From Tubiluchus corallicola (Eukaryota > Priapulida > Priapulimorpha > Priapulimorphida > Tubiluchidae): DNA of 60,000 nt. Positions 1-11,912 of the stretch are shown piece after piece; the stretch's first letter is position 1; the number at the start of each line of letters is the position of its first letter. The stretch is taken from NCBI GenBank assembly GCA_030141605.1, contig JAQGDQ010000076.1, positions 374,001 through 434,000 of the forward strand. The letters run 5' to 3'. A model generated the notes under the pieces. It did no database searches and was not told where the DNA came from. It saw nothing but the letters and a program-made list of their open reading frames with translations. Position numbers and translations under genes: made by a program.

Positions 1-33
1 TTAAATAATGTAAGCAATGTGACGCTACACCAC

Positions 34-217
34 AATACAATGCAATGCAATGCAATGCAATACAATGCAATACAATACAATACAATGCAATGCAATGCAA
101 TGCAATGCAATACAATACAATACAATACAATACAATACAATACAATACAATACAATACAATACAATACAATACAATACAATACAATACAATACAATACAA
201 TACAATACAATACAATA
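34..217. repeat. TGCAA/TACAA pentanucleotide satellite
   Basis: About 37 head-to-tail 5-bp units made of two variants, TGCAA and TACAA, arranged in blocks: mixed at the left, then an uninterrupted TACAA run from about 106 to 217. It stays open in several frames on both strands only because the 5-bp unit makes no stop codon, so the long frames here are not genes. The uniform right-hand run suggests recent expansion, and the mixed left part looks older. Confidence 0.95.
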
Positions 218-622
218 GGTATATATGTATATTATATATCGTTTATTCACCATAAAATTTTGTAAATAATACAGTCCACGTGAAGTTATACTCTGTAAAA
301 GGAATTTCTTAAGCACAAAACATATGTAAATTTACCAAAGTATGGGAAGCGTGCTAAATAACATAATATATAACGCACTTTTGCAATTATTACATCCGCT
401 GTAGGCAGACAATGAACAGTTTTGCTTAATAATGAATGCGAAAATAAATAATGCAATATTTTGACTCAAGCTCAGAAAAAAGTAAAAATAACAAAAGAGC
501 CATAATTATGGTGTTAAGAACTTTCAAACACTTTTAACACTTCATGAATTTCGATTTCAAGTGGAGTAGCCTAGGCTCTGTATCAAAAATTAGGTCGGGT
601 ATGGTACTATAATGTTGGCAGT
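218..622. other. intergenic, nothing recognised
   Basis: AT-rich sequence between the satellite and a retrotransposon scrap. I see no splice-bounded coding stretch, RNA gene or repeat here. Confidence 0.5.
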
Positions 623-745
623 TTACTTTACTAGCAGATAGGGGCATACGAAAAGCACATGGCTTTTGTCTTGAATACCAAGTCCACACTCACACGTACT
701 TCTCTCTCGTGGAGTTCTCGACCACCTTCCTGTTTCTGCCTTGCA
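623..745 (-). pseudogene. non-LTR retrotransposon ORF2 C-terminal scrap
   Basis: The minus strand reads about 35 codons including RSTCECGLGIQDKSHVLFVC and then PYL. This matches the Cys/His knuckle (C-x-C, then H-x4-C-P) near the C-terminus of many non-LTR retrotransposon reverse transcriptases. Nothing of the polymerase domain remains: on its 5' side the frame runs straight into a TACAA/TGCAA repeat. It is a dead, severely truncated copy. The family cannot be assigned from so short a piece. Confidence 0.6.
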
Positions 746-789
746 GTACAAATACAATACAATGCAATGCAGTACAATACAATACAATA
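746..789. repeat. second short TACAA/TGCAA tract
   Basis: About nine degenerate units of the same TACAA/TGCAA pentanucleotide seen at 34-217, directly adjoining the 5' side of the retrotransposon scrap. The same unusual 5-mer occurring twice within 0.8 kb suggests local spread or a shared origin with the retroelement sequence. Confidence 0.8.
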
Positions 790-1056
790 TAGCATAACAC
801 AAGATACAAAACAATAAACCTAAACCTATAGCATCATTCATTTTACATAAAAATAATACATTTAAAGGAAAAGAAAAGACTAAAATGATAAATAACTTTT
901 ATAGTTGAGCAAAACAACTATGAGTTAATACGTGAATTTTAAAGTTATTGCCCCAAATAAAAACTGTCTAAGTCAAGATCAAGCCTGCAGCTGCGTCCAT
1001 TCCCTCAGTAAAGATCAACACTTGGACACAGCTGTAAAGTTACTCATGTCGCAACC

Positions 1057-1081
1057 AAGGTTTTCATAAGAGCTTCCGCTG
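1057..1081 (+). repeat. 25-bp direct repeat, copy 1
   Basis: A 25-bp stretch beginning AAGGTTTTCATAAGAG is repeated exactly at 2229-2253. The flanks differ except for weak pyrimidine-rich similarity downstream. The two copies bracket about 1.15 kb that includes a SINE remnant. Confidence 0.85.
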
Positions 1082-1949
1082 GAGTAACTCTATACCACCC
1101 CTCCCACTCACACAGATTTTCTACATCTGTGCCATTGATTCATCTGCCAGTATTTAAATAGGAGACTGTGTTCCGGTTTCCATTTATATTGTAAACCTAT
1201 ATGCACATTACGTATTTGCGTGTGTTGGATATTAGGCCCATATGAGTATATTTAAATTACCATTGTCATATAAGTGAAATGTAACTTATTTAAGATGTAA
1301 TCTTTTATACAGTTTGGCACTCTGTCGGTGTTGAGCACACAAGAGAAAGATCTGGGACCAAAATCTAGCCAGTTATCAAGGATAGTTCTCTGGGGTTGTA
1401 AGCGTTTGGCAACTTTTGAGATGTTTGTTTCCTTCAACGAGAGAAAGATGAGGGGCAATATAGCAGGAGAAATCACCCAAAAATAGTTATTCCGATGGCC
1501 ATCCGTCCATTTAATGATCAGGTTTGGCATTCCTGAACTTCGTAAGCAGACACATACCGTGATCACTCAGTTGTTCTCATTGCTGTGTGCAATTCACAAC
1601 CGTTCGTTAGCTTTCATTATTGGAAAATAGAAATCAAAATTTCGTTCAACTAAATTTAATTGGCATTTTCATTGCATCCTTAACTTATTTAATGCAGTCA
1701 CATCCTGAAGACATTAGCCGAACTAATACTTTTTTCAGTAGCTTGCGGCCACTCATAAGTGGAAAGCCACCGTCCAGAATACACAAGATAACGGACGCGC
1801 CAGGAAGCAGTGGTGTTACACAACTGATAAATATCTTTGATTCGATAACGTCTTTACTAAGAGTAGACATGGTGGGAAAATGAGAGCAAAGTATTCCCGA
1901 GTATTCTTCATAAATGCTTGCAAGGTTAGTGTTGGTAAATCTTGACTAG

Positions 1950-2197
1950 ATGTTATATAGTATAGTGTGAATGTTTCGGTCTGGGAGGTCGGGAGTTCGA
2001 TACAGCGGCGGGTCATACCAAAGACTTTAAAAATGGTACCTGCTGTTGCCTTGCCTGGCGCGTTGTATTTAAGGTAAAAGTTGGGTAATAATAGTCTCTG
2101 TTATGTAGTTATAGAATTGTTATTTGACTGTTAGTTGTTTACCCAAAAAGCCGACTTTAAATATCGATTAGTGTATTATTATTATTATATTTACGGA
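1950..2197 (+). repeat. tRNA-derived SINE, 5'-eroded copy
   Basis: This copy aligns throughout with the better copy at 9820-10076. Shared landmarks are TCTGGGAGGTCG, the B-box region AGTTCGATAC, CCAAAGACTTTAAAAA, TGCCTGCTGTT, GGGTAATAA, AAGCCGACTTTAAAT and a (TTA)n tail. The A box is degraded and the 5' limit is approximate. Confidence 0.75.
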
Positions 2198-2228
2198 AAA
2201 TAACAAAACTTTTTGTGTGTACTTGTAT

Positions 2229-2253
2229 AAGGTTTTCATAAGAGCTTCCGCTG
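2229..2253 (+). repeat. 25-bp direct repeat, copy 2
   Basis: Exact second copy of the 25-bp sequence at 1057-1081. It lies just 3' of the SINE remnant that ends near 2197. Confidence 0.85.
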
Positions 2254-5200
2254 TACTTTACAGTTTACACCTCCTGTCCCCGGAAAGAAAAATCAAAAAG
2301 ATCATGCGATTATTTGATTTAATATGATTTAATATAATATAATATGATACTTTATTTAAACTTTATTTATAATTAATGCTTTTTTACTAGTAATTTGCTG
2401 GGTCGACGTTTTGTACGACATTGATTGGGCTACGTTCATAAAATCACTGTAAATCCGTAACACAGAAAATTATAAGAAATGAACTGTACTTCATAAAAAG
2501 TTATTTTACATAAAATCATGTGATAGTCATAAAACTAATTAGTAATGACTAGTAATTACTAGAAAACTAGTAATGCCTGCGTATTTTAGACATAAAGTTA
2601 AATACACACACTCTGATTTCTGCTTATAATAATGATTAGGATTATTCGGGGCTGTTTTTTCAGCTTCACTATTTGTTTTTTCTAATCTGCGCTAAGATAT
2701 GACTACAGAATGCAAAAGAAACTAGATTAATTTCGTTTATTTTAATACATAAAAAGCTAGGCTTAAACGAAGTACTTAACTGTTTTTTGCCGAGACAAAT
2801 TAATAACAGCTTAGCGCAGCTGATAATCTACAATCTAGTGTTTCGCATCGTACACTCGCGCCGCCAGTGGTGGCTCCTCACTGCTGTGCTGAGAGTGACG
2901 AGCTAACCATCAGCAGTAAGCCAGTAACCGAGTCATTGCATATTGAGCAACTGAGAAAGCAGTTGTGTTGTTTGAATCTTTCCGCACTCGAAACACGTGT
3001 AAGGAGATTTCTCTGTTGGCCTGACCCTGGAGACTGTTTCGTTGTGTAACGTCGTTTTCTTAAATGCAGCGAATTTGTATGATGATGATACGTACGCAAG
3101 GATAAGGAACGATCATTAATTGGAAGCTGCTCTTTGTTCAAGATTTTTGTAAGCCGTGTAAAAGGTAGGTGGTAAAGGATGAATTTGTAAGGCATTATAC
3201 TAAACCTATAATTTAAAATCCTATGCTTTAAAATCTGCGGAGGTTGGTGTTTTATTTTGTGCAACTAAAGTACGGTGGCATACAATTTTTACGCTAAAAA
3301 TGATTTAGATCAGATAATGCGGAGTCGTAAACACACTTCGCTCAGCAGAGAATCGCACTCGTGTTTTCTTTGTACGAAATTCCTCGTGTCTATGCATTAT
3401 CTTATAAAGCTTAAATATAAGTAATATAATATGAAGTAACATATCTTATTCCGTCAAATGCGGAAAAGAACAGTTGAATATATATTGTATTTTTTCAGTT
3501 AGATACAAAATTTTAAAGGTCTTGACCTTCCACAATCCGAAAGTTTGAAAATTTGACCACCCCCGCCAGGGCTTTTGGACTCAGGCCATCCCTGAAGTTT
3601 GTGACAATAAACCGTTCATATTTGGAAATCAAAGCTGAGAAATCTGCCATAGAAAGCATTTTCGAGATTGTTCATTCTTATAAGTGTCGAAAAATTCAGA
3701 AATGCAGTAGAATTTGATGATCATGTTATTACAATAAAATGTGTTTTTGTGAATAACCCTGTTGTAAGTCTAAACAGGCGACTATTCAGCATTAAGATAA
3801 TCACTAAAAGTACTACAGTAGAGATAAGAATTAGAAGAATGGGACTAATGTTTTCACTGAGAAAAACTTGACCAAATCTTGTTAGAACACGTCGGTAATA
3901 TGGGACAGCGGGCGCTGAAGCTGTGTCCAAAAATAAAGTCCAGCTTCGAGACCTAGTAAAACAGATGGTTACAACTTTGTGATTCCTTCCTTCTGTGAAT
4001 CTTTGCTGACGTTTGACTGCAGCTGCGCGCTATTAAATTGTAATCTATACATACAAGATTGCGATGAAATGAACTCCATCATATATTTTTTATATCAAAT
4101 TCGACGGAGATGAACCAAACTTTAACGTGAACCAAGAGTTCTTCCATATAGGCAAATGTCTTAGACTATTAGACCACACAAGCCTTTGTGATAAACATGA
4201 TCATTAAATGAATGCTATAAGCTCGCCAATTAATTTCAAGTATTCATGTACTTATACTAGAGCTCAAGCACTTATAATTTTTGGTCTGTTACTGATATTG
4301 AAATTCAAAAGTCAGGAAATAGGGACCTGAAATTGAAATACACATTCCGTTACGACTCGTTCACATTCCGTTCATTTCGGTTGACATTCGTTTCAAATAA
4401 ATTTAATTGAAGTGGGTTCGTGTTATCGTTATTAATGAATGATCATGTAATTAAGATCCTTACAACTTCTGCATTAACCTGCATATTGCAAAGCGTGTAT
4501 CGCCCAGGTTTATGTCATTTCGATATTCCATGGAACACAAATTGATTAAATGACTTAAAGGTAAATCTTAACTGAAACTTTTAGTTTCTAATTAGCCATG
4601 AAAATAGACTGTTAATTATGAACAATGTTTAGTACGACGCTAAAAATCAGTGAACTTCTGTAATTTTTGCGGAAGCAATGTTTTCCAGTTATGTTTATAC
4701 TTTTTATTAATTCTAAAATTTATTCTAATTATTAGAAACAATTACTTCAAATCAATTAAAGAAAGGCAACTGAGATCTTTTATTCTCGTAAAAACAGTAA
4801 CGTACTTTATTTTAAAAGAAGTAGCAAGAAAGGCCACAGATAGTGTCTTCTATTTATTCTAGCTTTTCTGCTCATTTTGGCACACTCATTTTTTCTGTTT
4901 TTCTCAAAGCTTTCAGTGATGCTATCAGTGATTATTGTTGTTATTTCGTTTTTTAAAGACTAATATTTCCACTTGATAGTTCCAGCATTTTTAGTGTAAG
5001 AAGTTTCTTTTTAAATGACATTTTTTTTGGTAAAAAATTTTTTTAACTAACGAGTTTGACTTAAAAATTCCGTCAGCAGTGTCTGAAAATTTCGTAAGGA
5101 CATGTCAAATTTGCTGCTTTCGTTATCAATGTAAAATCTGATAATATGATCAACTGGATTTTTGTGTCTTTCTAATTTATGCAAAAGTGATAAGTGATTA

Positions 5201-8200
5201 AAAAAAGAAAAGTTACACGCCGCTTTATGCAGTAACAATGAATTTTTACTGTATCCTATATAAGGGAGAGGAAGGAAGAGTCAAATTTCTGGATTATAAA
5301 CGGGCACACTCCCTAAAATTATACACCTTCCATTGTTATTACTTTTAATTTTGAGCCAACACCCAAAATTGTTACAACTATATTATGATGGCCATATACT
5401 AGTTTTACAATCGCACACGCCTTCAGTCTAACTCCCTCAGAAAAGACTGACAGACGTGATTAGCATTTGAGATGGAGTTAGTCGAAAGAAAGGCGCAAAA
5501 ATTGACGTTAGCTAAACCCACAATTAATAACCAGTCATCCATGCCGTAGGACAAGTTTGCGAGAAAACGTATTCCCACAAGATCGGCTGCGAATTTCTGT
5601 GGCAAAGAAACGTTGATCTGATAGAAAAATAGAGCTTAGTCACGTTTTGAGGAGGGAGAGCTGTTGCGGTTGTGGTGTGCAGTGTGTGCTTCGTCCTCCC
5701 GTTCGCCTCTTTAAAAGCAGAGGATCACGCACTCTGCTGCATAGAAAACAAAGCTGCATCTGCTGCGTTTTAGTTATAATCGCATTAAAATCAACTAAGA
5801 TTATTAATGTCAGTCGGAACGGCTCACGGGCGAGATTTATCGTCTTGCACTTAAGTCCCAAAACTTACCATTTTCTGTTTTTAGAAAAAGGTCAAATTCT
5901 GTTTCTTCTGTGTAGGAAATTCGTTATTGCCTATGTGAATATCATGAAAATAGTGTAATTCTAGTTAACTATGCTAAGTGTCCGATATAAAGTTATTTAA
6001 TTAAACTGCGTCTAAATCAAATTCTTTTTGCGTGAGGTCAACAAAAGTTGGACACGAAGATGGGACGGCTACTTTAGTAATATCCTTACATTTCTATTGA
6101 AACATACTTGTAATATAAGCTTAAACAATTTGTTCGTGATATGCATTGTACGAAGGCTGAGTTTGATTCACGGACGAATTTAAGCCGCGAGGCAGTGATC
6201 GCATAATTCACTGATTAACCTCTATAGCTTATCCGATTATCTTTGACCATCGTATGCCTATCTAATTGCCTGAAATGAGTTTGTAAAGTTTCTTTGACTA
6301 CTATATTTGGCGCTGTGACGCAACTCTTAAGCACTCTTTAAGCATAGGAATAGGGATACTAGAGACTGAATAGGTATTTGACCCTAATTACCAATAGCAC
6401 TATAGAAGCACAAGCCTAGATGGTTCTCATTACAAACTTAGTGTTATTTCACTACTGTCTACTGATACCATTTATTTTCCTCTTACGGAACTTGGAAAGT
6501 GAGTTCAAGTAACATTACCTGGTCATATATTTAAAACAGGTTGACAGAGACAATGGGAGGCCATAAATAATGGCCAGCGCCATTTTGTTGGACAGAAAGG
6601 CATTTAGTTAATGTATAAATCACTGGACGCCCCCAGGGTCTCTTGTCCAAATGTCCAGCGTCGTAGGTCGTGGAGTTTCAAATTCTGGAAAGTGGACGTA
6701 TTCTGAACATGTGTTCATTGGGAACATGTATTCTTTCACTTCAGCTCTGTAAGCAATGATTAATAAAACTTTGTGGAGTCAATGGTATCTTTAAAAATGC
6801 AAACCTATTCTCCTTATTTGGAGACTCACGGGATAAAGGTATCTCATTTGGGTGTCGGCAATAGTTAATAGGAGCTGGAGGCTGGAACTCTTTTCTGGAT
6901 CAACCTATTGTCAAAAACAGGATTTATTTCTTTGAGAACAATAAGTACAGCCAGTTAATTGTCATCTTCCATTGTTCTCTCACTTCGGGACGTCCCTTTA
7001 CGGGATGATCCCAGGCGTAATACGTGACGTCATTGTTTACTCATTATAGCAGGTGTAAATCGTCTTTGAAGCATTTCTGGCATAACTGCGTGATGAATGA
7101 TTAGATGGCATAATGTCAGGCTTTCATATTCTTGGTCGTTTTTACAACGTTTGAGCTAAATTGATACGGCAGAAAGGTAATAGCTTAATCATCTTGGCGC
7201 GGCTTGCTTGAAGTTTTTATGAGTTTATAGCCGCCGCGTTTCCCGTCAGGTTGTTATTATGTCAATGGGGCAAAGTACAAAACCTAAGTTGCAATATTGG
7301 GAAAGTCAAAAACGTCGAATTACGTGTGGAAATTAATGTGAATAAAGACATTTATAACATCGATGTTAAGAAAATATTATTGTCGGTTGTGAGTCTAAGG
7401 ATGACACAAGGTTCTGTTTTTATTAAAGATCTGCAAGATACTGAAAACTTATTTTTGGTACCTCGGCAAATCACTAAGGCGTATTGCAAAGGTAAATTCA
7501 TTTCAGGCGTGGCATGTCGAACATACACTTTAAAAGTCAACTAATGTAAGAAGTAAAACTCAGGCAAAGATAAGTTACTTTTAAACTAATATTTTCGTAT
7601 TAGGCTGATAGTCTTGTCAGGATTTTATTTAATATTTGCCGCTATGAATTGCGTGACTGATCTTAACAAACAATGACCCATGAGCAAATCTAGTGGATAC
7701 ATGTTGGGAGCTTAGTGTTGCCGGATCCAGACGGACGGATCCGGGTATCAACGCTTTGTAAATTTGCGTGACAGCAACACGAAGGTGTAACAATAGCAGC
7801 GAATAAAACCAGGAATTTTTCATTACTCTTTCATCTTCTTCAACAATTCTTGCCTTGTGCGTTTAGAAATGGGATTATGCCCAGCAGTTATGCAAGTTTG
7901 TTGCGAAAATTCCAAGTGGCTGGATTTTCAACGCCGTGTGATTTTTTGATGAGTTTACAACCACGGTGATAACAACGAGTTTTTAGATGATTTTCCATAA
8001 CCCCGAGAGGCTAGAGACGTACAAGCTTTAGATTAGCTATTGTTTTTTTATAAAAAAAAGTTGGCACACTACTCAGTTGTAACACATACTATCAGTTACT
8101 GTTGAATCGTTATGGTAGGACTAGAACTAGCTCCGTTATTGAGGATATTTTGTCAGATGAAATATTCATTTAACTGATCCTGCAGAGTGTCTTCTCGGCC

Positions 8201-9819
8201 ACGTTCAGGTGCATGTTCTAATGTCATCCTTTCTCGGCAGCATAAATACGGTAGATGATGCTGAATTCAGATAATTCCTTGGTTTTACTAAATTCCCATA
8301 ATTATTCTTTGTCTGTCTGCCAGGCTGCTTGCCTCAATCGCGCTCTCTTTCTCTGCCCTTCTCTCTTTGTGTGTCACTCTTTCTCTCTGTTCTTTTTTCT
8401 TTCTTCATATATTCCCTTATACAAGTCGATTTAGCTCCGTGTTCTTTGGTGTTTTATGAAGGAAAACTGTGGGGAGGGAGCGACAGCTGTATCGGGTGTT
8501 TATACTAGACTGCTGAGAGAGGAGTATCACTTTCCTCATTTCCTCTTTGCCGACGGAAGTGCTTCGTAATCATGGGAATTTATAACGGGACGGTTGCATC
8601 ATCCTTCTTAGAGTTATTACTTTCGAGCGGCAAGACGTACAACCATTCTAATTTCATAGTTCTTAATTCCTTCTATCGTTGTTGTCCCATGGAAAAGATG
8701 AAACGTTACTCAGAACAAAGCGTTTATTCTGAGCGATTTCTGACTTGTGAATACTTTCTCTTGCTCTTTTGCGAAACACCTAAGAATAAATGATATGTGT
8801 TTACTAAAAGAACTGTAATTTATTAGGTACAAGGAGTTCCGAGTTTTGTACGTGCATACTAATCGAAATTGCCAAACTAAAATGTGTTGCCAAACTTTGT
8901 CAAAACATAAATGGCGCTAGGCGTAACAAGAAATTAATGAATAAATGTATTAATAACAGTTCAGCAAAGTGTTACTAAATTGTGTCAAAACATAATACGA
9001 TACTGGCGCAACAAGAAATTAATAGAGCAACAAAATTGTATAAATTAAATGGCAACCGTTGTTGTCACTGAATGATTACTTGAGAATTAACTGAATACAA
9101 GTGAAAACCCTCTAGGCCTGAATGTCACCAAAGATTTAAGACAACAAGAACGTTTTCATTTTGGAAAAACTGGTCTGTCTGCTTTAGTTACTGTAAACAC
9201 TACCATATTGTGATAATTTTACATAATTCATAATCTTTCTGACAAATCAATAACTTTGCACATGATTTTTCCAAAATAAAATTCCACTCTGTCTTAAATT
9301 GTCACGATTTCCGTCAGACAGTATGCGATTTATTTTATTCATTCAAAGCAGCTCAATGAATCATTTGCGGTATAAATCTCTGCTGTAGCGTTTATCTGCA
9401 TGCCTGGCTGACAAGCTGAATGGCCACATAATGTAAACCGGTGCCGTCGTTATTTAAATGCCAACAGTTAAGAAAAAGATGAATTTTAATAGGATTACAG
9501 CCAGGGGAAGGACCATGAAAAAGTGAGTCAATAAATAACCCGTAAAGAGTTAAAAGAGCGATAGAAAAAACACGCAATTATGAATGAATTTTTGGAATGA
9601 AATATAGCAGCAGTGTGTTAAAGAGATGTGAAAAATTCAGAATTGATAATGACAGTCAATACTTTCCCAAAAATATCTATAGCCACCCCCTGAGTCTAGC
9701 CATTAAAAAAACAAAAACACAAAGTCTCTGTAGCAAAATGTAAGATATTTCTTTCGGGTTCTAAGGATCAGAGCTCAATGTTTAAATTCTTCAGGAAGGA
9801 ATACTTGGTTTTTTTCCTC
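2254..9819. other. gene-poor intergenic stretch
   Basis: About 7.5 kb in which I find no frame with convincing coding character. Short open frames occur, for example 8572-8793 (+, 73 codons with ATG) and 5647-5958 (+), but they show no recognisable motif and no clear splice context. A palindromic TGACGTCA (a CRE/ATF-type core) lies at 7025-7032 with no gene near it. A CT-rich stretch occupies about 8340-8405. Confidence 0.5.
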
Positions 9820-10076
9820 AGACGGTTTGGTCTAGTGGTAACGCGTCTGGGAGGTCGTGAGTTCGATACTGCGGCCGGGTCGTTCCAAAGACTTTAAAAA
9901 TTGTGCCTGCTGTTACCCTACGTGGCGCGTGGTATTTAGGGTAAAAGTGGGGTAATAACAGTTTCTGTAATGCAGTTGTAGATTGTTATTTATAGTCGGT
10001 CCTAAAGCTCTTTGGAGCTTATGTTAATTGTTCATCCAGTAAGCCGACTTTAAATAAAGATTATTATTATTATATT
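9820..10076 (+). mobile_element. tRNA-derived SINE, near full length
   Basis: The 5' end is tRNA-like. The A box TGGTCTAGTGG (about 9828-9838) fits the RNA polymerase III consensus exactly, and a B-box-like GAGTTCGATAC follows about 20 nt later. A non-tRNA body of about 190 bp follows and then a (TTA)n tail after AAGCCGACTTTAAATAAAG. A second diverged copy at about 1950-2197 shares the body and the tail, which defines a family within this window. SINEs encode no protein and rely on a LINE partner, which I cannot identify. Target duplications were not resolved. Confidence 0.8.
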
Positions 10077-11840
10077 ACTAAAAGCCTTTCTGGGTGTTTT
10101 TTGTTTTACGTTAGTTATAATGAGTTATTCAGGAATGATGATGGAATTTAACCGAAAACATATGAATTTCATATCACTTTCCAACTTAACCGCATAAACT
10201 TTTATACCATCAGACTACTCAGCCCCTTGCAGTCAAAACAGCTCTAATTCAGTAAGTTCTGTGAAAGCCAAGTTTTTCTAGTATTTCTAAGCATTAGTTT
10301 ACTCACGGTCCAATAATTGTTATCTAACTGAATTATGTTTTTTAAATTAATTATGGGTCTAGGCAACAGTCCGTGTGAAATGCAGGATTATCAGATAGTT
10401 AATTTCAATAAGCCGTTAATTTCAAAATCAAGTGAATTTCCAAACAAAAGTCCACAATATAACTGATGACGATGAAAAAGTCAGAGGCGAACAGAAAGTC
10501 GTCAAATATCACCAAAAATCAATTAAAAGGTCCCAATATGTGCGTGAACGATAAGGCTGTGGATTAAAAGTACCCTGATTTACACACTCGATCTGTCTGT
10601 AGCTGATGTCGTCTGCCATAATAAGCCAGTATTATAATTATATCATAAATGCAGTAAACAATAGAGGCGCTGTATCATATTTGCGATGAGTAAGATATTG
10701 ACAATTCCAATATGCATTTATGCATTCATCTAAAAGTACAGCTAACTAGGTTCAAATTTGTGAATTACAGTCTCGATCGACTGTGACGAGGAGCTTATTC
10801 CAACCAACGGCTCCAAATTTCCGTATCGTATACCCAATTAAGGAATTAACCGTATTATGGTAAAGAGCTCTATTAAGAAGAGGCACCCTGAAACAATGGC
10901 TGGCTTGTGTCAGTGATTTACGGCAGCAGAAAATCTGATTAGTACGACAGATTTCTGACTTTTCTGTGACTCCTTCCTGGTAAAGGATCTTATATTGATA
11001 AGCATACCCATGCTTGAAAGCTGTTTGTGTGAAAAGGCGGTCTATTTTTATTTATTAAGTGAATTAACATTTTTGCTAGAGTGAATTAGGAAGTATTAAT
11101 TCTATCTTTGCATGACGTAATCCAGCTTTCGTTAAGCAAAATATTTGCTAAGAAAACTGATAAATTTCTTTTTCTTCTTCACAAGGCCATCATGACAGAC
11201 CACCGTTTAAGAAAAACTCTAATCGCCTAGTAGCTGTTGCGGAGTTTTTCACTAGATGTCAGTAAATACGAAAAAATAATGATGGCTTTATTGGCCGCTA
11301 AGCTAATTAGGTCAAATTACGCGAGTCATTAGTGAAGCACATTGTTGACTGACTTGCCAGGTGTTTTGTTTTGCTAAGTTATTTCGTGGGAGTTGTTTTA
11401 ACCCAAAATTGTCAGCATCTCCTTACAAAATTGGCTGAACCTCGGTGAATTATGGTTTAAACAAGGCGAGCCGATTTCGTGCATTTGTCTAATGGCAATC
11501 AGCATCAGTACAGGCCTAATTAAAATTGTCATCTGTTCGTAAATATTTTTGGAAACAAGTTTCAAAATAGTTTCCATTTGCGTGCATTAACGGTGTTTAT
11601 TACAGCTGATTGACGGTGGGCACTGTTTATGTGCCTGCAGGCTGTTATAAATAAAAATTAACATGAACAAAGCTATTCGTACGATGTTCACACAAGGTTT
11701 CTACAGTATCTTATAAAAGTCTTTGAAATGTGCATGTAATTTATTAGCTAGTGGGTGCAGCCAAACTGCCATGTCCTAAAGCTTGACCAATGTGTGTGTA
11801 TGTGTATCAAAGACGAGAGTTTAAACCAGCTTTATTAAAT
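10077..11840. other. intergenic, nothing recognised
   Basis: AT-rich, with no coding-like open frame or repeat family that I can support. Confidence 0.5.
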
Positions 11841-11912
11841 TCCCCAGTAGCTTAGCTGGCAGAGCATGTGCCCTGAAAGCCAAAGGTTCCAAGTTCAAGT
11901 CCTGGCAGGCAT
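11841..11912 (+). pseudogene. tRNA relic or SINE head
   Basis: Contains a good D-arm/A-box TAGCTTAGCTGGCAGAGC and a T-arm of CCAAG, loop TTCAAGT, CCTGG (four of five stem pairs) at the right distance. The acceptor stem pairs at only about three of seven positions, and the anticodon loop is out of register (no U33 before a clear anticodon). It is not a functional tRNA gene. It could be a decayed tRNA copy or the head of a different SINE. Confidence 0.55.

Noticed and set aside
19-265. Overlapping open frames on both strands with Tyr-Asn-Thr-Ile-Gln repeats
   Set aside because: They come from a pentanucleotide satellite whose unit contains no stop in several frames. There is no start context and no sequence other than the repeat.
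2862-2890. CAGTGGTGGCTCCTCAC, similar to the hAT end at 48384
   Set aside because: No inverted partner and no flanking duplication nearby.
5640-5958. Overlapping frames on both strands (73 and 103 codons)
   Set aside because: No recognisable domain. Composition and Cys/Arg content follow a locally G+C-richer patch.
8572-8793. 73-codon ATG frame on the plus strand
   Set aside because: No motif, no clear promoter or splice signals, and a length expected by chance in this much DNA.
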